NCBI GenBank assembly: GCA_964444825.1
Contig: CAYUIS010000115.1
Location: 1-16,951, forward strand
Source of the DNA: CAYUIS01 sp964444825
GTDB lineage: Bacteria; Chloroflexota; Anaerolineae; B4-G1
DNA: 16,951 nt
Reading direction: 5' to 3'
In this document: piece by piece, positions 6,938-16,600 of the stretch
Layout of the letters: every line of letters starts with the position of its first letter
How positions within the stretch are numbered: position 1 is the first letter of the stretch
The notes under the pieces: generated by a model
The model's database searches: none
What the model was told of the DNA's origin: nothing
Seen by the model: only the letters and a program-made list of their open reading frames with translations
Program-made: the position numbers and the translations under genes

Positions 6938-9900
6938 TCACGCCGTGATCCCCAATCGCTCGCAGATGCCCTCGGCCTCCTGTTTTAACTCCTCCCCCCG
7001 CTCTCTATCTCCCCCCTCCATCTCATACTCGGCCCAGGCCTGCAGTGTCTGCGCTTGGTCAGCTTCCATCCCGGCCGCGCAAAAGATCTCCAGGCTCTTT
7101 GTGAAACACGCCCGAGCATCCAGCGTCTCCTCGCCTATGGTGACGGATTCAGGCGCCGCACGATCGGCCAGCGCCATCCCCAGGACACGCCAGGCTGTGC
7201 CAATGTCCTCCGGCAGCTCTGTCTCCTGGCCCAATGCCAGCGCCTGCCGGGCAGCCTCCAGCGCCTCGTCCACCTTACCCTGACCCAGATATGCCTGCGC
7301 TAAAAAGTCATACGTGGCCGAAAGGTCGCCCCACCCCACGCCCTCCGCTATCTCGATCACCCGCTTCAGGTCGGTCTCGGCGGCCTGGTACTGCCCCATC
7401 TTTACCCATACCCCGCCCAGGTTGTTGAGGATGACAATCTCGCCAAAACGATGCCCGATATCCTGGACGATGGACAATGCCTCGTGAAAGATCGCGGCGG
7501 CCTCTTGATAATCCTGGCCTGACCCGGCAGCGATGACGCCCAGGGTGGTATACACCCGTCCCACCAGCATCCGATCACCCAACGCCAGGGCCAGGTCGAG
7601 GGCCTGCTCAAAGTACTGAGTCGCCTGCTCGTAGCGCCCCAGCGTCTGGTGTACCCAGCCCAGCAGCCAGTAGCCCTGAGCCTTCAAACGCTGGTCGCCT
7701 AGTTCGCCGCCGAGGGCAAGGGACCGTTGTCCCAGCGTGAGCGCTTTCTCAGCCTCCCCCAGGTTGGCCAGAATCCAGCCCTTGTTGCACAGAGCGACTG
7801 CCAGCGCTTCGCTGCCCGGCGGGCCAGCCTGTCGTGCCATCTCCTCCGCTCGCCCTGCGCTCTCCAACGCCGCGCGATAGTCCCCCTGGCTCTGTTGTAC
7901 CGAAGACATACCCTGCCAGGCCCGCGCCTGGGCCACCAGATCCCCGGCTCCCTCCGCGGCCGTCCGCATCGCCGCATACGCCTCCGCTGCCTGCTCGAAC
8001 TGCGTCTGCCACGACAGCATCAGTCCCAGCCGCTGGTACAGCTCGATCCTGTGCGAGACCTCGGCACCGTCCGGCAGCAACTCCAGTGCCTTCCGGTAGT
8101 AGTTGATGGCGGTCTCGGGCGCGTACGTATCCTGGGCCTGGCGGCCAGCCTGGGTATACCACTTGGCGGCCTGGGTCCCCTCCTCGGCCCGCTCATAGTG
8201 CTCGCCGATCAGACCGGCGTACTCGGCGCCCCGCTCGCCGCTCTGGGCGGCGAGCCAGGCCGCCACCTGGGCGTGGTAAGCCCGCCGCTGCCGCCTCAGC
8301 ACGCTCTCATAGGTGACGTCGTGAAGGATAGAGTGCTTGAACAGGTACTCTGTTTCCTCAGCGAAGGTTGACGTCTGCCGGTCAAAGACGAGCTCCCGGC
8401 CCCGCAACGACGCCAGCGCCTCTTCCGTCCGGCTCTGTTGAGTATCCGCAGTGCTGGCTAGCTGCTCCACCACACCATCCCAGAACACCCGACCGACAAC
8501 GGCAGCCCGCTGCAGCGTCTCCCGCTCCAGCGGCGGCAGGCCATCCAACCGTGCCTGGAGCACTCCCGTCAGCGTCGGCGGCACCCGCACCTCCGCCAAC
8601 CGCTCCAACTCCACGCGCCATTGCTCTTCACCCTTCACGATGGCGCCATCGTCAATGAGCATCTTGATCAACTCTTCCGTGTAGAACGGGTTGCCCTCCG
8701 CACCGTTCACGATCAGGTCGCGCAGATGACGCGGTATCTGCTCGACCTTGCGCAGGATCTCCTGAACCAGGAGATGTCTATCCACTTCGGGCAGTGGCTG
8801 TAGATTCAGCCGGCTATGATGGGGCAGCGCCTCCATCCACACCGCCCTCTGTTCAAAGAACTCGGGGCGGGCCAGGGCGACGATCAGCACCGGCAGTTGA
8901 CGGCACTCGCGCGCCAGATGCTCGATCAGATCCAGCGAACCGCCGTCGGCCCAGTGAAGGTCATCCAGCAGGAGAGCGACCGGCCTGCGCCGGGTCTCTT
9001 CCGACCGAGCCTCTCCCTCTGACAGGGCCACCTGCGGGGATGAAGCCGGAGCAGGCGTCTCAGCCACGTGCCGACGGGAAGTGGGCAACGCTCCGCCTGT
9101 AGACGGAGCTGCCTTCTCCGTAACCGATGACCAGGGCAGCGGAGTCGTCCCCCCATCTCGTGGTCTTCTCCCCTCCACCTCCACCGCCTGTGAGGGAACG
9201 ACGTGGAGTGACGTCGCCCCAGCAAAGAACTGCGCAAAGTAGTGAAAGGCCCGGTCGTGGATCTGCCGGGCATCGTCGAGGATGCCCTGGAGGTGAGGAC
9301 TGGAAGAAAAGTCCAGGCCAACCAGGTGGCCGATGAAGTGAGCCTTTACCTGGGCATCCGCACCCATGATGCGGAGCACGCCTTGTTCGAGCGTATCCCG
9401 GGCCTCATCAGGGCGGTCGCTGCTCTTGATCTCGAAGTGGGAGGCAAGCAGGTCGCGAAAGAGAAAATAGGGTATGCTGCTGGTCTGCAAGCTGGCCCGG
9501 GCTTTGAAATGCAGCACGTGTTCCGGCTGCAGTTCGACCCAGTTCTCAAACTCGTGCAGCAGGCGGGACTTGCCGATGCCAGCGTCGCCGACGACGGTGA
9601 CGATGCGCGCTTGACCCTCCTCTAGCACGGTGCGCAGCGTACGCTGCAGGTGCTTGAGCTCGGCGTCCCGCCCGATCATTCGTATCTCGATCCCCTCCAC
9701 ACCCCGGGTAGGCACTAGAAACGCCCGCGGCTTGATCCCCTGCACCTCATATACCTGCACCGCTTCCGCCTTGCCCTTGACCTTGATGGGCGCCAAGGCC
9801 TGCATGGCAAAGATGCCGCGCACGTGCCGATAGGTATCGTGAGAGATCAAGATGCCGCCCACCGCTGCCGCCTGCTCCAGCCGGCTGGCCAGGTTGACCG

Positions 9901-10414
9901 TGTCACCGATCGCCGTGTACTCGAACGTCGTCCCTACCTCCCCTACCAATGCCGAGCCGGTGTTGACCCCGATGCGCATCCCCAGGTCGACGCCCTTTTC
10001 CTCCCGAAAGGCGGCCAGCTCGGCCTGCATCGCCAGGCCTGTCCGGATGGCGCGCTCCGGATCATCCTCCCGGGCGAGCGGCGCGCCAAAGAGAGCCATC
10101 ACCGCATCGCCGATATGTTTATCGATCGTGCCGCCGTGAGCTATGATCGCTTTATCAACCCGGGCCCAAAGGGCGTTCATCGTATCGCTCACGTCCTCGG
10201 CATCCATCATCTCCGACATGGCCGTGAACCCACGGACGTCCGCAAAGAGCACGGTGATCTGCTTGCGCTGTTGAGGGGCGTGGGTCGGTTCATCCAGCGC
10301 GACCAGCTTCTCTTTCAAGGCAGCGATGGAGGTGTCCACCGCCATGTCTCCTAGCAGGGCGCGCTGGGCCTCCAAGGCAGCGATAGCTTGCTCTAGTTTC
10401 TCACGTTCATTCAT
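6938..10414 (-). CDS. Class III adenylate/guanylate cyclase-AAA ATPase-TPR signalling protein
   Basis: The 1158-residue protein starts at an ATG preceded by gggagga. Residues 1-45 look coiled-coil. The cyclase domain (about 51-225) has metal-binding Asp59 (LFADVRGFT) and Asp103 (IGDAVMALFG), substrate-type Lys99, and transition-state Asn174 and Arg178 (GDTVNLASRLE). These residues are complete, so it is probably active; Thr167 at the second purine-selecting position is common in bacterial adenylate cyclases. An AAA/STAND-type ATPase follows, with Walker A GDAGIGKS (276-283) and Walker B LLLDDLHWAD (481-490). Residues about 400-476 between them are a Pro/Ser/Glu-rich insert unusual for the family. 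From about 770 to the end are TPR repeats (YRKALELLP, YFEQALDLA, EALEAARQAL). There is no membrane segment, so it is cytoplasmic. Such proteins are thought to couple protein-protein sensing through TPRs and nucleotide binding to cAMP production. It follows the CARDB gene by 145 bases in the same direction. Confidence 0.93.
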   Translation of the reverse strand: MNEREKLEQAIAALEAQRALLGDMAVDTSIAALKEKLVALDEPTHAPQQRKQITVLFADVRGFTAMSEMMDAEDVSDTMNALWARVDKAIIAHGGTIDKHIGDAVMALFGAPLAREDDPERAIRTGLAMQAELAAFREEKGVDLGMRIGVNTGSALVGEVGTTFEYTAIGDTVNLASRLEQAAAVGGILISHDTYRHVRGIFAMQALAPIKVKGKAEAVQVYEVQGIKPRAFLVPTRGVEGIEIRMIGRDAELKHLQRTLRTVLEEGQARIVTVVGDAGIGKSRLLHEFENWVELQPEHVLHFKARASLQTSSIPYFLFRDLLASHFEIKSSDRPDEARDTLEQGVLRIMGADAQVKAHFIGHLVGLDFSSSPHLQGILDDARQIHDRAFHYFAQFFAGATSLHVVPSQAVEVEGRRPRDGGTTPLPWSSVTEKAAPSTGGALPTSRRHVAETPAPASSPQVALSEGEARSEETRRRPVALLLDDLHWADGGSLDLIEHLARECRQLPVLIVALARPEFFEQRAVWMEALPHHSRLNLQPLPEVDRHLLVQEILRKVEQIPRHLRDLIVNGAEGNPFYTEELIKMLIDDGAIVKGEEQWRVELERLAEVRVPPTLTGVLQARLDGLPPLERETLQRAAVVGRVFWDGVVEQLASTADTQQSRTEEALASLRGRELVFDRQTSTFAEETEYLFKHSILHDVTYESVLRRQRRAYHAQVAAWLAAQSGERGAEYAGLIGEHYERAEEGTQAAKWYTQAGRQAQDTYAPETAINYYRKALELLPDGAEVSHRIELYQRLGLMLSWQTQFEQAAEAYAAMRTAAEGAGDLVAQARAWQGMSSVQQSQGDYRAALESAGRAEEMARQAGPPGSEALAVALCNKGWILANLGEAEKALTLGQRSLALGGELGDQRLKAQGYWLLGWVHQTLGRYEQATQYFEQALDLALALGDRMLVGRVYTTLGVIAAGSGQDYQEAAAIFHEALSIVQDIGHRFGEIVILNNLGGVWVKMGQYQAAETDLKRVIEIAEGVGWGDLSATYDFLAQAYLGQGKVDEALEAARQALALGQETELPEDIGTAWRVLGMALADRAAPESVTIGEETLDARACFTKSLEIFCAAGMEADQAQTLQAWAEYEMEGGDRERGEELKQEAEGICERLGITA

Positions 10415-10482
10415 CTGTCCTCCCGTTGCGCTGCAATGAAGCTGTGAAAAAACCGTAATGGTGCTATCACGGGCCGGCTACT

Positions 10483-10528
10483 AGAAACCAGGTTTTTCGT
10501 GTAAGCGAAGCGACAGAACCTGGTTTCT
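10483..10528. repeat. 12-bp inverted repeat between the CARDB and cyclase genes
   Basis: Arms agaaaccaggtt (10483-10494) and aacctggtttct (10517-10528) pair perfectly around a 22-base loop containing gtaagcgaagcgac. It lies 32 bases past the CARDB gene stop and 69 bases ahead of the cyclase start (both minus strand). It could end the CARDB transcript or be a dispersed intergenic repeat. No T tract is present on either side. Confidence 0.85.
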
Positions 10529-10559
10529 CTCCGGTCAATGCAGTGCTACGATCAGGCGA

Positions 10560-13541
10560 TCATCCTCCATACGGATGTAAGGTTCCCGAGAGCGCATTGC
10601 GCAGCACAAGCGGCAGGTAGACCCTGTGGTAATCACTGATCACCGGATGGTAATGGTCCTGGACCGGAGGTGATCCCTTCACATCCGTGACGGTGACGGT
10701 GATAGCCTTGCTGCCCGCAGCAGGCCAGATAAAGGCGACTGTGTCGGTCGGGCCGGCGTCTGGATGCACGACCTGATCCTGGCCGGTTGCCTCCCACGTG
10801 TACGTGATAGGCCACCCGACCGTACCCGCCGTGACAGGGAAGGCGTTGGCCGTATAGACGTACTCGGTGTCGACAAAGCCCGCCGTCGTACCGCTGATGA
10901 CGACGCTGTACAACGTCCCTCCCCCGCTCACGTCGACGACGCGGCTATCCACGACCGAGCCCTCGGCGTTCTCCGCCGTGACGGTGATGGCGTAGGAGCC
11001 AGCCGTGAGCCAGGTGAAGACCGCCTCGCTATGTACGCTGGCCTTCGCCTCCGACACCGGCGATTGACCCGCGGCCTGCCAGGTATAGGTGATGGGCACG
11101 CTGATCGTACCCGTGACGGGGTAGCGGACGGTGGCACTAAAGACCATGGGTACGCCCGCTGTCGCGGCATAGACATCAGGCACGTCCGCCATACCAGTGG
11201 CCGACGTCTGCCCGCCAATTACGACACGGGATAGCCCCACCAACGACGCCGGGTCGCCGCTATCCGGCGGTCGGGTGCTGCCCCCCGGATCGATGCGCCA
11301 AGCCTTGAACCGCAACACGCTCGCTGGCGATAGGGGAGCCAGAGCCACCCCCGACCCCGTTTGGATCTCAAGCTGGTATTCAGCCCCGCCGACGACGTCG
11401 GGATGTACACGCACCTCGATCTGGTAGACGCCAGACACGGGTGCGGTAAAGGCAACGTCGTCCACCACGACGCCGATCCGGTCGCTCACCCACGGCTCCC
11501 GTCCGGTCTCCCAGTCCGGCGGCCAGACAAAAAGATCGGGATCGCCCGAGAGCGGCGTCACGGTGACGCTGAGCGACTCTCCGGCAGCCAGCGTGCGGCG
11601 GTAAAAGCGCGCCTGGTTGGGCCCCACCCATTCGCTCGGAGGCAAGTAGGTGACGTACGCCTGATAAGGACGGTGGGAGATGTTGCCCTCCGAATCCTTC
11701 GTCCACGCCTGGATGTAGTGGGTGCCGCCCACGGGCGTGAGCTTCCAGGCCCGGTTCGATCGATTCAGCGTATAGTTCAGCCACTGGCTGTCCTGAACCG
11801 GTATCCACAGGCGCGCGCCCTGGCTGTACTCGAACTCGACGTAGCGGATCTCTGTCACATCGCTGCCCCCCACATCGGTGGCCAGAACAGACAGCGTCAC
11901 CTCGGTCGATGTCACCGTCTGCCCGGCCTCGCCGTTGATGGTCAGGCTGTTCACGATGGGAGCTTCGACGTCGCCCCCTGCGGGCAGCACCTCGATCGTG
12001 CGGGTGACGACGTTGTTGGCCTGCGTGGACTCGAGCACGGTTCCTTCAGGATCGATGACGGCAGTCACCGTGTAGGCGCCCTCCACCGTTGGCGTGAAGG
12101 GCACGCGGTGCGTGTTCGGCTGGCCGTCTATGGCGACGTTCGGGATGATCGCGTCTCCCACGGGCACGCCGTTCACGGCAAAACGCACCGGCAGATCGGT
12201 GAGCAAATCATCGCCACCCCGGCGGTGGACGACCAGGCTTACGTCTACCTGATTACCCGCGTAAGGCACCATCGGTTCCCAGAACANNNNNNNNNNNNNN
12301 NNNNNNNNNNNNNNNNNNNNNNNNNNNNNNNNNNNNNNNNNNNNNNNNNNNNNNNNNNNNNNNNNNNNNNNNNNNNNNNNNNNNNNGCTCTTGCCGCCGG
12401 GGTTCGTCGCCCGGACGCAATAGCTCCCCGGGTCCAGGTTGGCGGGCACGACGCCATATAGCTTCTGGGCGCTGCGCCAGGTCGTATCGAGCAACTGCAC
12501 ACAGTCCTCCGTACAGCCGCCGCCACGATAGTGACATATCTCCGCCAGAGTGGGGAATAGGAACTGGGCTCCGGTGACGATCACGTTGGTGTTGGCATCG
12601 TTCGTCCCCGAGATGGGCGAGATGGAGGAGACGATGGGAGGATCGCCTGTGGGTGGCTGCACCCCCGCTTGAACCATCAATTGATAGGTAGCCTTGTTGG
12701 GATCCGGGTTGGGTTTGTCATTTGTCAGCTTCAGGTAATAGGTCCCGCTGCCGGGAGCCGTAAACTGCAAACGCGTGGTCTTTCCGAACCGCGGGGCGAA
12801 GGAGCAGGAATCGCTAAGCTCCATACTGGGGTCAGCGTGACTGCCAGTACCCGTCGCGGTGATGGTATAGACCACACCTGCCGTGACGTCAAACTTGACG
12901 TAATCGACGTCGCCCACGGGGGCAAAACTGCGGACCTGAGGCGTCCCGTCCGTCGTGATCGTGGACGCGTCGATGTCGCAGTCGTCGTCCGCCTCGAAGG
13001 CATCCGCGCCCGGCGATGCCGTCGTCTCGGGATCCACGCACAGATAAATCACCCGCATATTGTTCGTCTCGTCGCTCTCCGGGATGCCCTCGTTCGGGTC
13101 AGCCCAGGCGTAGAGCACGTGCTGGCATCCGGAGATGGCAAAGGTATAACCCACAAGCCTGATCTCGGCGGTATGCCCTGGCGGGAAGTCCATGACCACA
13201 GCCAGCGTTTTTGAGAAGGGCGTCGTGGACGTCGGCGGCTGATCGGGCGGATCAACATACAGGTTCACCCGCCAGCCAGGCCCAGTGCCTGTCCCGGCGT
13301 TACGAACCTGGATGGTGATCGTGACCGGTTCGTTCACGCGAGGCCGTTCGGGGATCATTGTGAACTCGTCCAGGATCAGGTCGGACAGCCCATTGGTGGG
13401 AGCCAACGGGTCCTCGTTCCCGTATCCAACCTTGGGTTCAGGCGCCCTCGCTACGCTAATATAGGGTAGGATCAGGACTGAAACGATTCCTATCACGCAC
13501 AGTGTGAGCACTAACACAAAAGTCCTTGTCTTCATTTTCAA
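10560..13541 (-). CDS. Secreted CARDB/PPC/IPT/PKD mosaic protein with VYLPLV tail (spans a scaffold gap)
   Basis: The ATG follows taggaggag at good spacing. Residues 1-33 are a signal peptide (MKMKTRTFVLVLTLCVIGIV, cleavage near ARA). In order: a CARDB domain at about 50-170 (DETNNMRVIYLCVDPE); a PPC domain at about 178-293 (GDVDYVKFDVTAG, APGSGTYYLKLTND); an IPT/TIG domain at about 300-385 (PIVSSISPISGTNDANTNVI); then the gap. After it come a second CARDB domain (VLESTQANNVVTRTIEVLP), an Ig-like domain, a PPC-like domain (GDPDLFVWP, APVSGVYQIEV) and two PKD-like repeats (PITYTWQAAGQ, PITYTWEATGQ). The end is RVYLPLVLRN plus eleven residues. No catalytic residues are seen; an adhesin or cell-surface scaffold is inferred. 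Because the gap is a 100-N placeholder, the join of N- and C-terminal parts in one frame, and the 993-residue length, are not proven. Confidence 0.8.
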   Translation of the reverse strand: MKMKTRTFVLVLTLCVIGIVSVLILPYISVARAPEPKVGYGNEDPLAPTNGLSDLILDEFTMIPERPRVNEPVTITIQVRNAGTGTGPGWRVNLYVDPPDQPPTSTTPFSKTLAVVMDFPPGHTAEIRLVGYTFAISGCQHVLYAWADPNEGIPESDETNNMRVIYLCVDPETTASPGADAFEADDDCDIDASTITTDGTPQVRSFAPVGDVDYVKFDVTAGVVYTITATGTGSHADPSMELSDSCSFAPRFGKTTRLQFTAPGSGTYYLKLTNDKPNPDPNKATYQLMVQAGVQPPTGDPPIVSSISPISGTNDANTNVIVTGAQFLFPTLAEICHYRGGGCTEDCVQLLDTTWRSAQKLYGVVPANLDPGSYCVRATNPGGKSXXXXXXXXXXXXXXXXXXXXXXXXXXXXXXXXXXFWEPMVPYAGNQVDVSLVVHRRGGDDLLTDLPVRFAVNGVPVGDAIIPNVAIDGQPNTHRVPFTPTVEGAYTVTAVIDPEGTVLESTQANNVVTRTIEVLPAGGDVEAPIVNSLTINGEAGQTVTSTEVTLSVLATDVGGSDVTEIRYVEFEYSQGARLWIPVQDSQWLNYTLNRSNRAWKLTPVGGTHYIQAWTKDSEGNISHRPYQAYVTYLPPSEWVGPNQARFYRRTLAAGESLSVTVTPLSGDPDLFVWPPDWETGREPWVSDRIGVVVDDVAFTAPVSGVYQIEVRVHPDVVGGAEYQLEIQTGSGVALAPLSPASVLRFKAWRIDPGGSTRPPDSGDPASLVGLSRVVIGGQTSATGMADVPDVYAATAGVPMVFSATVRYPVTGTISVPITYTWQAAGQSPVSEAKASVHSEAVFTWLTAGSYAITVTAENAEGSVVDSRVVDVSGGGTLYSVVISGTTAGFVDTEYVYTANAFPVTAGTVGWPITYTWEATGQDQVVHPDAGPTDTVAFIWPAAGSKAITVTVTDVKGSPPVQDHYHPVISDYHRVYLPLVLRNALSGTLHPYGG
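12287..12386. other. Assembly gap of 100 N
   Basis: Exactly 100 N, the usual placeholder for an unknown distance between contigs. Coding sense on both sides is in the same apparent frame, with an IPT domain on the N-terminal side and a CARDB domain on the C-terminal side. Confidence 0.99.
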
Positions 13542-13583
13542 CTCCTCCTATCTTTTCTTGGTCTCTTATCTCTGAGTGGCCTC

Positions 13584-13614
13584 GCGGCGGGGCGCCGCTG
13601 GCTCACCAGAGCCA
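13584..13614. terminator. Two short hairpins between the C13 and CARDB genes
   Basis: gcggcg / cgccgc with a 3-base loop (13584-13598) directly next to tggctc / gagcca with loop acca (13599-13614), in the 108-base space between two minus-strand genes. They may end or pause transcription after the peptidase gene, or process a joint transcript. There is no T tract. Confidence 0.35.
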
Positions 13615-13649
13615 CCGATTAGGGGCACGCCCATCTACCGCTTTCCATG

Positions 13650-16600
13650 TTACCATGGATTCCCATTACGGAACACTAGCGGCAGGTAGACCTGCCATCC
13701 CGTCCGCACCGTCACCAGCTTGGGCCGCGCCAGCAGGCCCCCGTCATCCTCCGCATAGACCAGGATCCGGTACTCGCCCACCTCGTCGAACTTGTTATAG
13801 GTGATGGCCCGCCAATCGCTGCCCCGATCCAGCAGTTGATACGCCACCGGTTCGTCCACCAACTCCTCGCTGCCCTCCACCGGTTGATACGATGGCGGAT
13901 ATACCACCGCCCAGGCGTGAAACACCCGCTCGTCGTCCACAACCTGCGCCCAGATCTCGCCCTCAGCGTGATCGAGGTCGAGATTGCGTATCTCGGCCTC
14001 CACGACGTAAGGCGCCCACGGGACCTCCGCCAGCGTACCAGCGAAGGCAAAGCCCCGTTGCGCCGCCTCCTGCCCATCCTGCGCGGTGTTGGGCGACGCG
14101 TCCCCGTCGTCGTCCAGCCAGGACGTCTGATCCGGGTGGGCCAGGACCGCCGCCCCCTTCGCTTCGTTGAAAGCCCCGTGCAGGCTCATGCCCTGATCCA
14201 GCCCGCTCAGGAACGCATCGGAGAACACCGCCCCATCCTGCGAGGCGTAGGCCACCGCCTGCGCCCCGCTCGAGGTGATGATCACCCGCCCGTCCTCGCT
14301 CATCTCCGCGGCCGGGTTGATAAAACTGCCGGAGAAGCAGGCCTCGATGATCACGTTCACCTTCAGCCCTGGCACCGCCGTCTCCAACTCGTTCAGCCAC
14401 CCGTCCAGGTCGTCGGGCGTGATCCACTGGTTGAATGGCCGATCCAGGTAGAACTTGTCCCGGTAGCCGTGGTCCATCAGGTAGAGCGTCAGCGCCCGGT
14501 CCGCGCTGACCAGACCCGCCGCCCAGGTCGTGATCGCCTCCTCCAGCGTCGTCCGGTTGGGCCGGGCGAACACGTCCGCCCCACCGCCATCGGGGTCAAG
14601 GCTCAGGTCGGTCGCCAGGTAGCGGATCTGCTCCTGGGGATAGCCGTGCGCCCGGAANNNNNNNNNNNNNNNNNNNNNNNNNNNNNNNNNNNNNNNNNNN
14701 NNNNNNNNNNNNNNNNNNNNNNNNNNNNNNNNNNNNNNNNNNNNNNNNNNNNNNNNNGAAACGAGCACTGATTCGGTGTTGCTCCACCCGCTGCTGCCGT
14801 AGGCGTTCGTCGCCTGCACCCGGTAGTAGTAAGTGCCCTCTGGTTGGCCTGCAACCATAGCCCAGGTAAACGACCCTAGGTATGCAATCGTGGCGCCGGT
14901 GAAAGTCTCGTCCTCCGCCTCTTCCAGTGTGTAGCCGGTAGCGCCACTGGAGACACTCCAATTGATCGCGTAATCCCCATCCCCATCTCCGTTCTCGATC
15001 GGGTTCAACACTGGCGCCGCCGGAGGTTCGCCCACCGTCACGGGCCTGCTGGCAGTGTCCTGGCTCGGGCAGACGTTCGCCGCCGCCAGCGTCACCGTGT
15101 AGGCGCCTGTCGCGCCATACGCGTGGGTGACCACCTCCCCGCCGCCGGCCCCCGCGTCGCCAAAGTCCCACGTGTACGTGATGGGCGTCGTCCCCGCCGC
15201 GACCGTGCCGGTGAAGGTGATCAGCTCCCTTGCCCTCGGGGCTGTGGGCGCGAAGCCAAAGTCGGCCCCCGAGACCGGGATACAGACCGTTGTCACCGTC
15301 AGCGTCACGCTCACGTCCACCACCGGCTCATTCGTCGCGTCGCTGTCGATGCGCAGCGTGGTCGTGTAGACGTCCTCCGGAAGGCCTCCGGCGTCGAACA
15401 CGACCGCCACGTCGGTGCTCTGCGACGGAGGTATCGACCCACTGCCGGGCGACTCGCTGAGCCAGGTCGCGCCCGGCTGCTCCGTCAGCACCCAGGTCAG
15501 CCCGTCGCCCCCCAGGTTGCCGATCGTCAGCGTATGTGTGCTCGTGGTGCCAGGGTTCAGCGTCGCGCTCAAAACCGCCGCACTCACCGCAATGTGCGGC
15601 CCTATCGGGCCATCTCCGTTCAGCCACACCCTGTTGGCTTCACTGTCAGTGTTCGCCACGAAAACATCGACGTCGCCGTCGCCGTCCACATCCCCCACAG
15701 CCACATCCACGCTGTACGAACTACCTAGCCTCTGACCACTATCTATGAAGCTTCCAAACCCATCGTTCAGCCATATCTGATTGGCCTCGCCAAACTGGTT
15801 TGCGACAAAAGCATCGAGATCACCATCACCATCCACATCATACAAAGCCACCCCCACACTATCTGAGCTGCCCAGGCTCTGCCCGCTGTCGCCAAAGTTA
15901 CCTGTCCCATTATTCAGCCATACCTTATTGGCTTGATTGAAAGCGTTTGCGATAAAGGCATCGAGGTCGCCGTCGCCATCCACGTCCCCTAGCGCCAAAC
16001 CCTCGCTGGTTGAGCTTTCCAGACTTTGGCCGCTGTCACTGAAGACGCCCATCCCGTTATTCAGCCAAACCGTGTTGGCTCCATCATTCGCGACAAAGGC
16101 ATCGAGGTCGCCGTCGCCATCTATGTCCCCCAGCACTGCGTTGTGGCTGTATGAATTGCCCAGATTCTGACCACTATCAACAAAGGTGCCTGCTCCATCG
16201 TTTAGCCACACTTTGTTGGCTTGATCAGAGATATTGGCTACAAAGGCATCGAGGTCGCCATCGCCATCCAGGTCTCCCAGCGCCACGGCATAGCAGTTTG
16301 AGTTGCCCAAGCTCTGCCCGCTGTCAGTGAAGATACCTGTTCCATCATTCAACCACACCCCGTTGGGTTGTCCCTCCGCAATACCACCATTCCCAACAAA
16401 GACGTCGAGGTCACCGTCACCGTCGAGGTCTCCCAGCGCCACCTCGAAGCTGTCCGAACTGCCCAGGCTCTGGCCGCTGTCAGTGAAACTGCCTGTCCCA
16501 TCGTTCAGCCAGACTTTGTTGGCTTGATCGTCATTATTCCCAACAAAGGCATCCAGGTCGCCATCCTTGTCCAGGTCCCCCAGAGCCACACCTTCGCTGT

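Noticed and set aside
6938..10414. LuxR/MalT-type transcription regulator reading of the AAA-TPR protein
   Set aside because: The C-terminus ends in TPRs with no helix-turn-helix, and the N-terminus is a class III cyclase domain.
11361..12461. 366-codon plus-strand open frame
   Set aside because: Antisense to the CARDB gene, reads through the N gap, and has the typical composition of a high-GC antisense shadow.
13836..14771. 311-codon plus-strand open frame
   Set aside because: Antisense to the clear C13 peptidase coding strand and crosses the second N gap; no recognisable domain.
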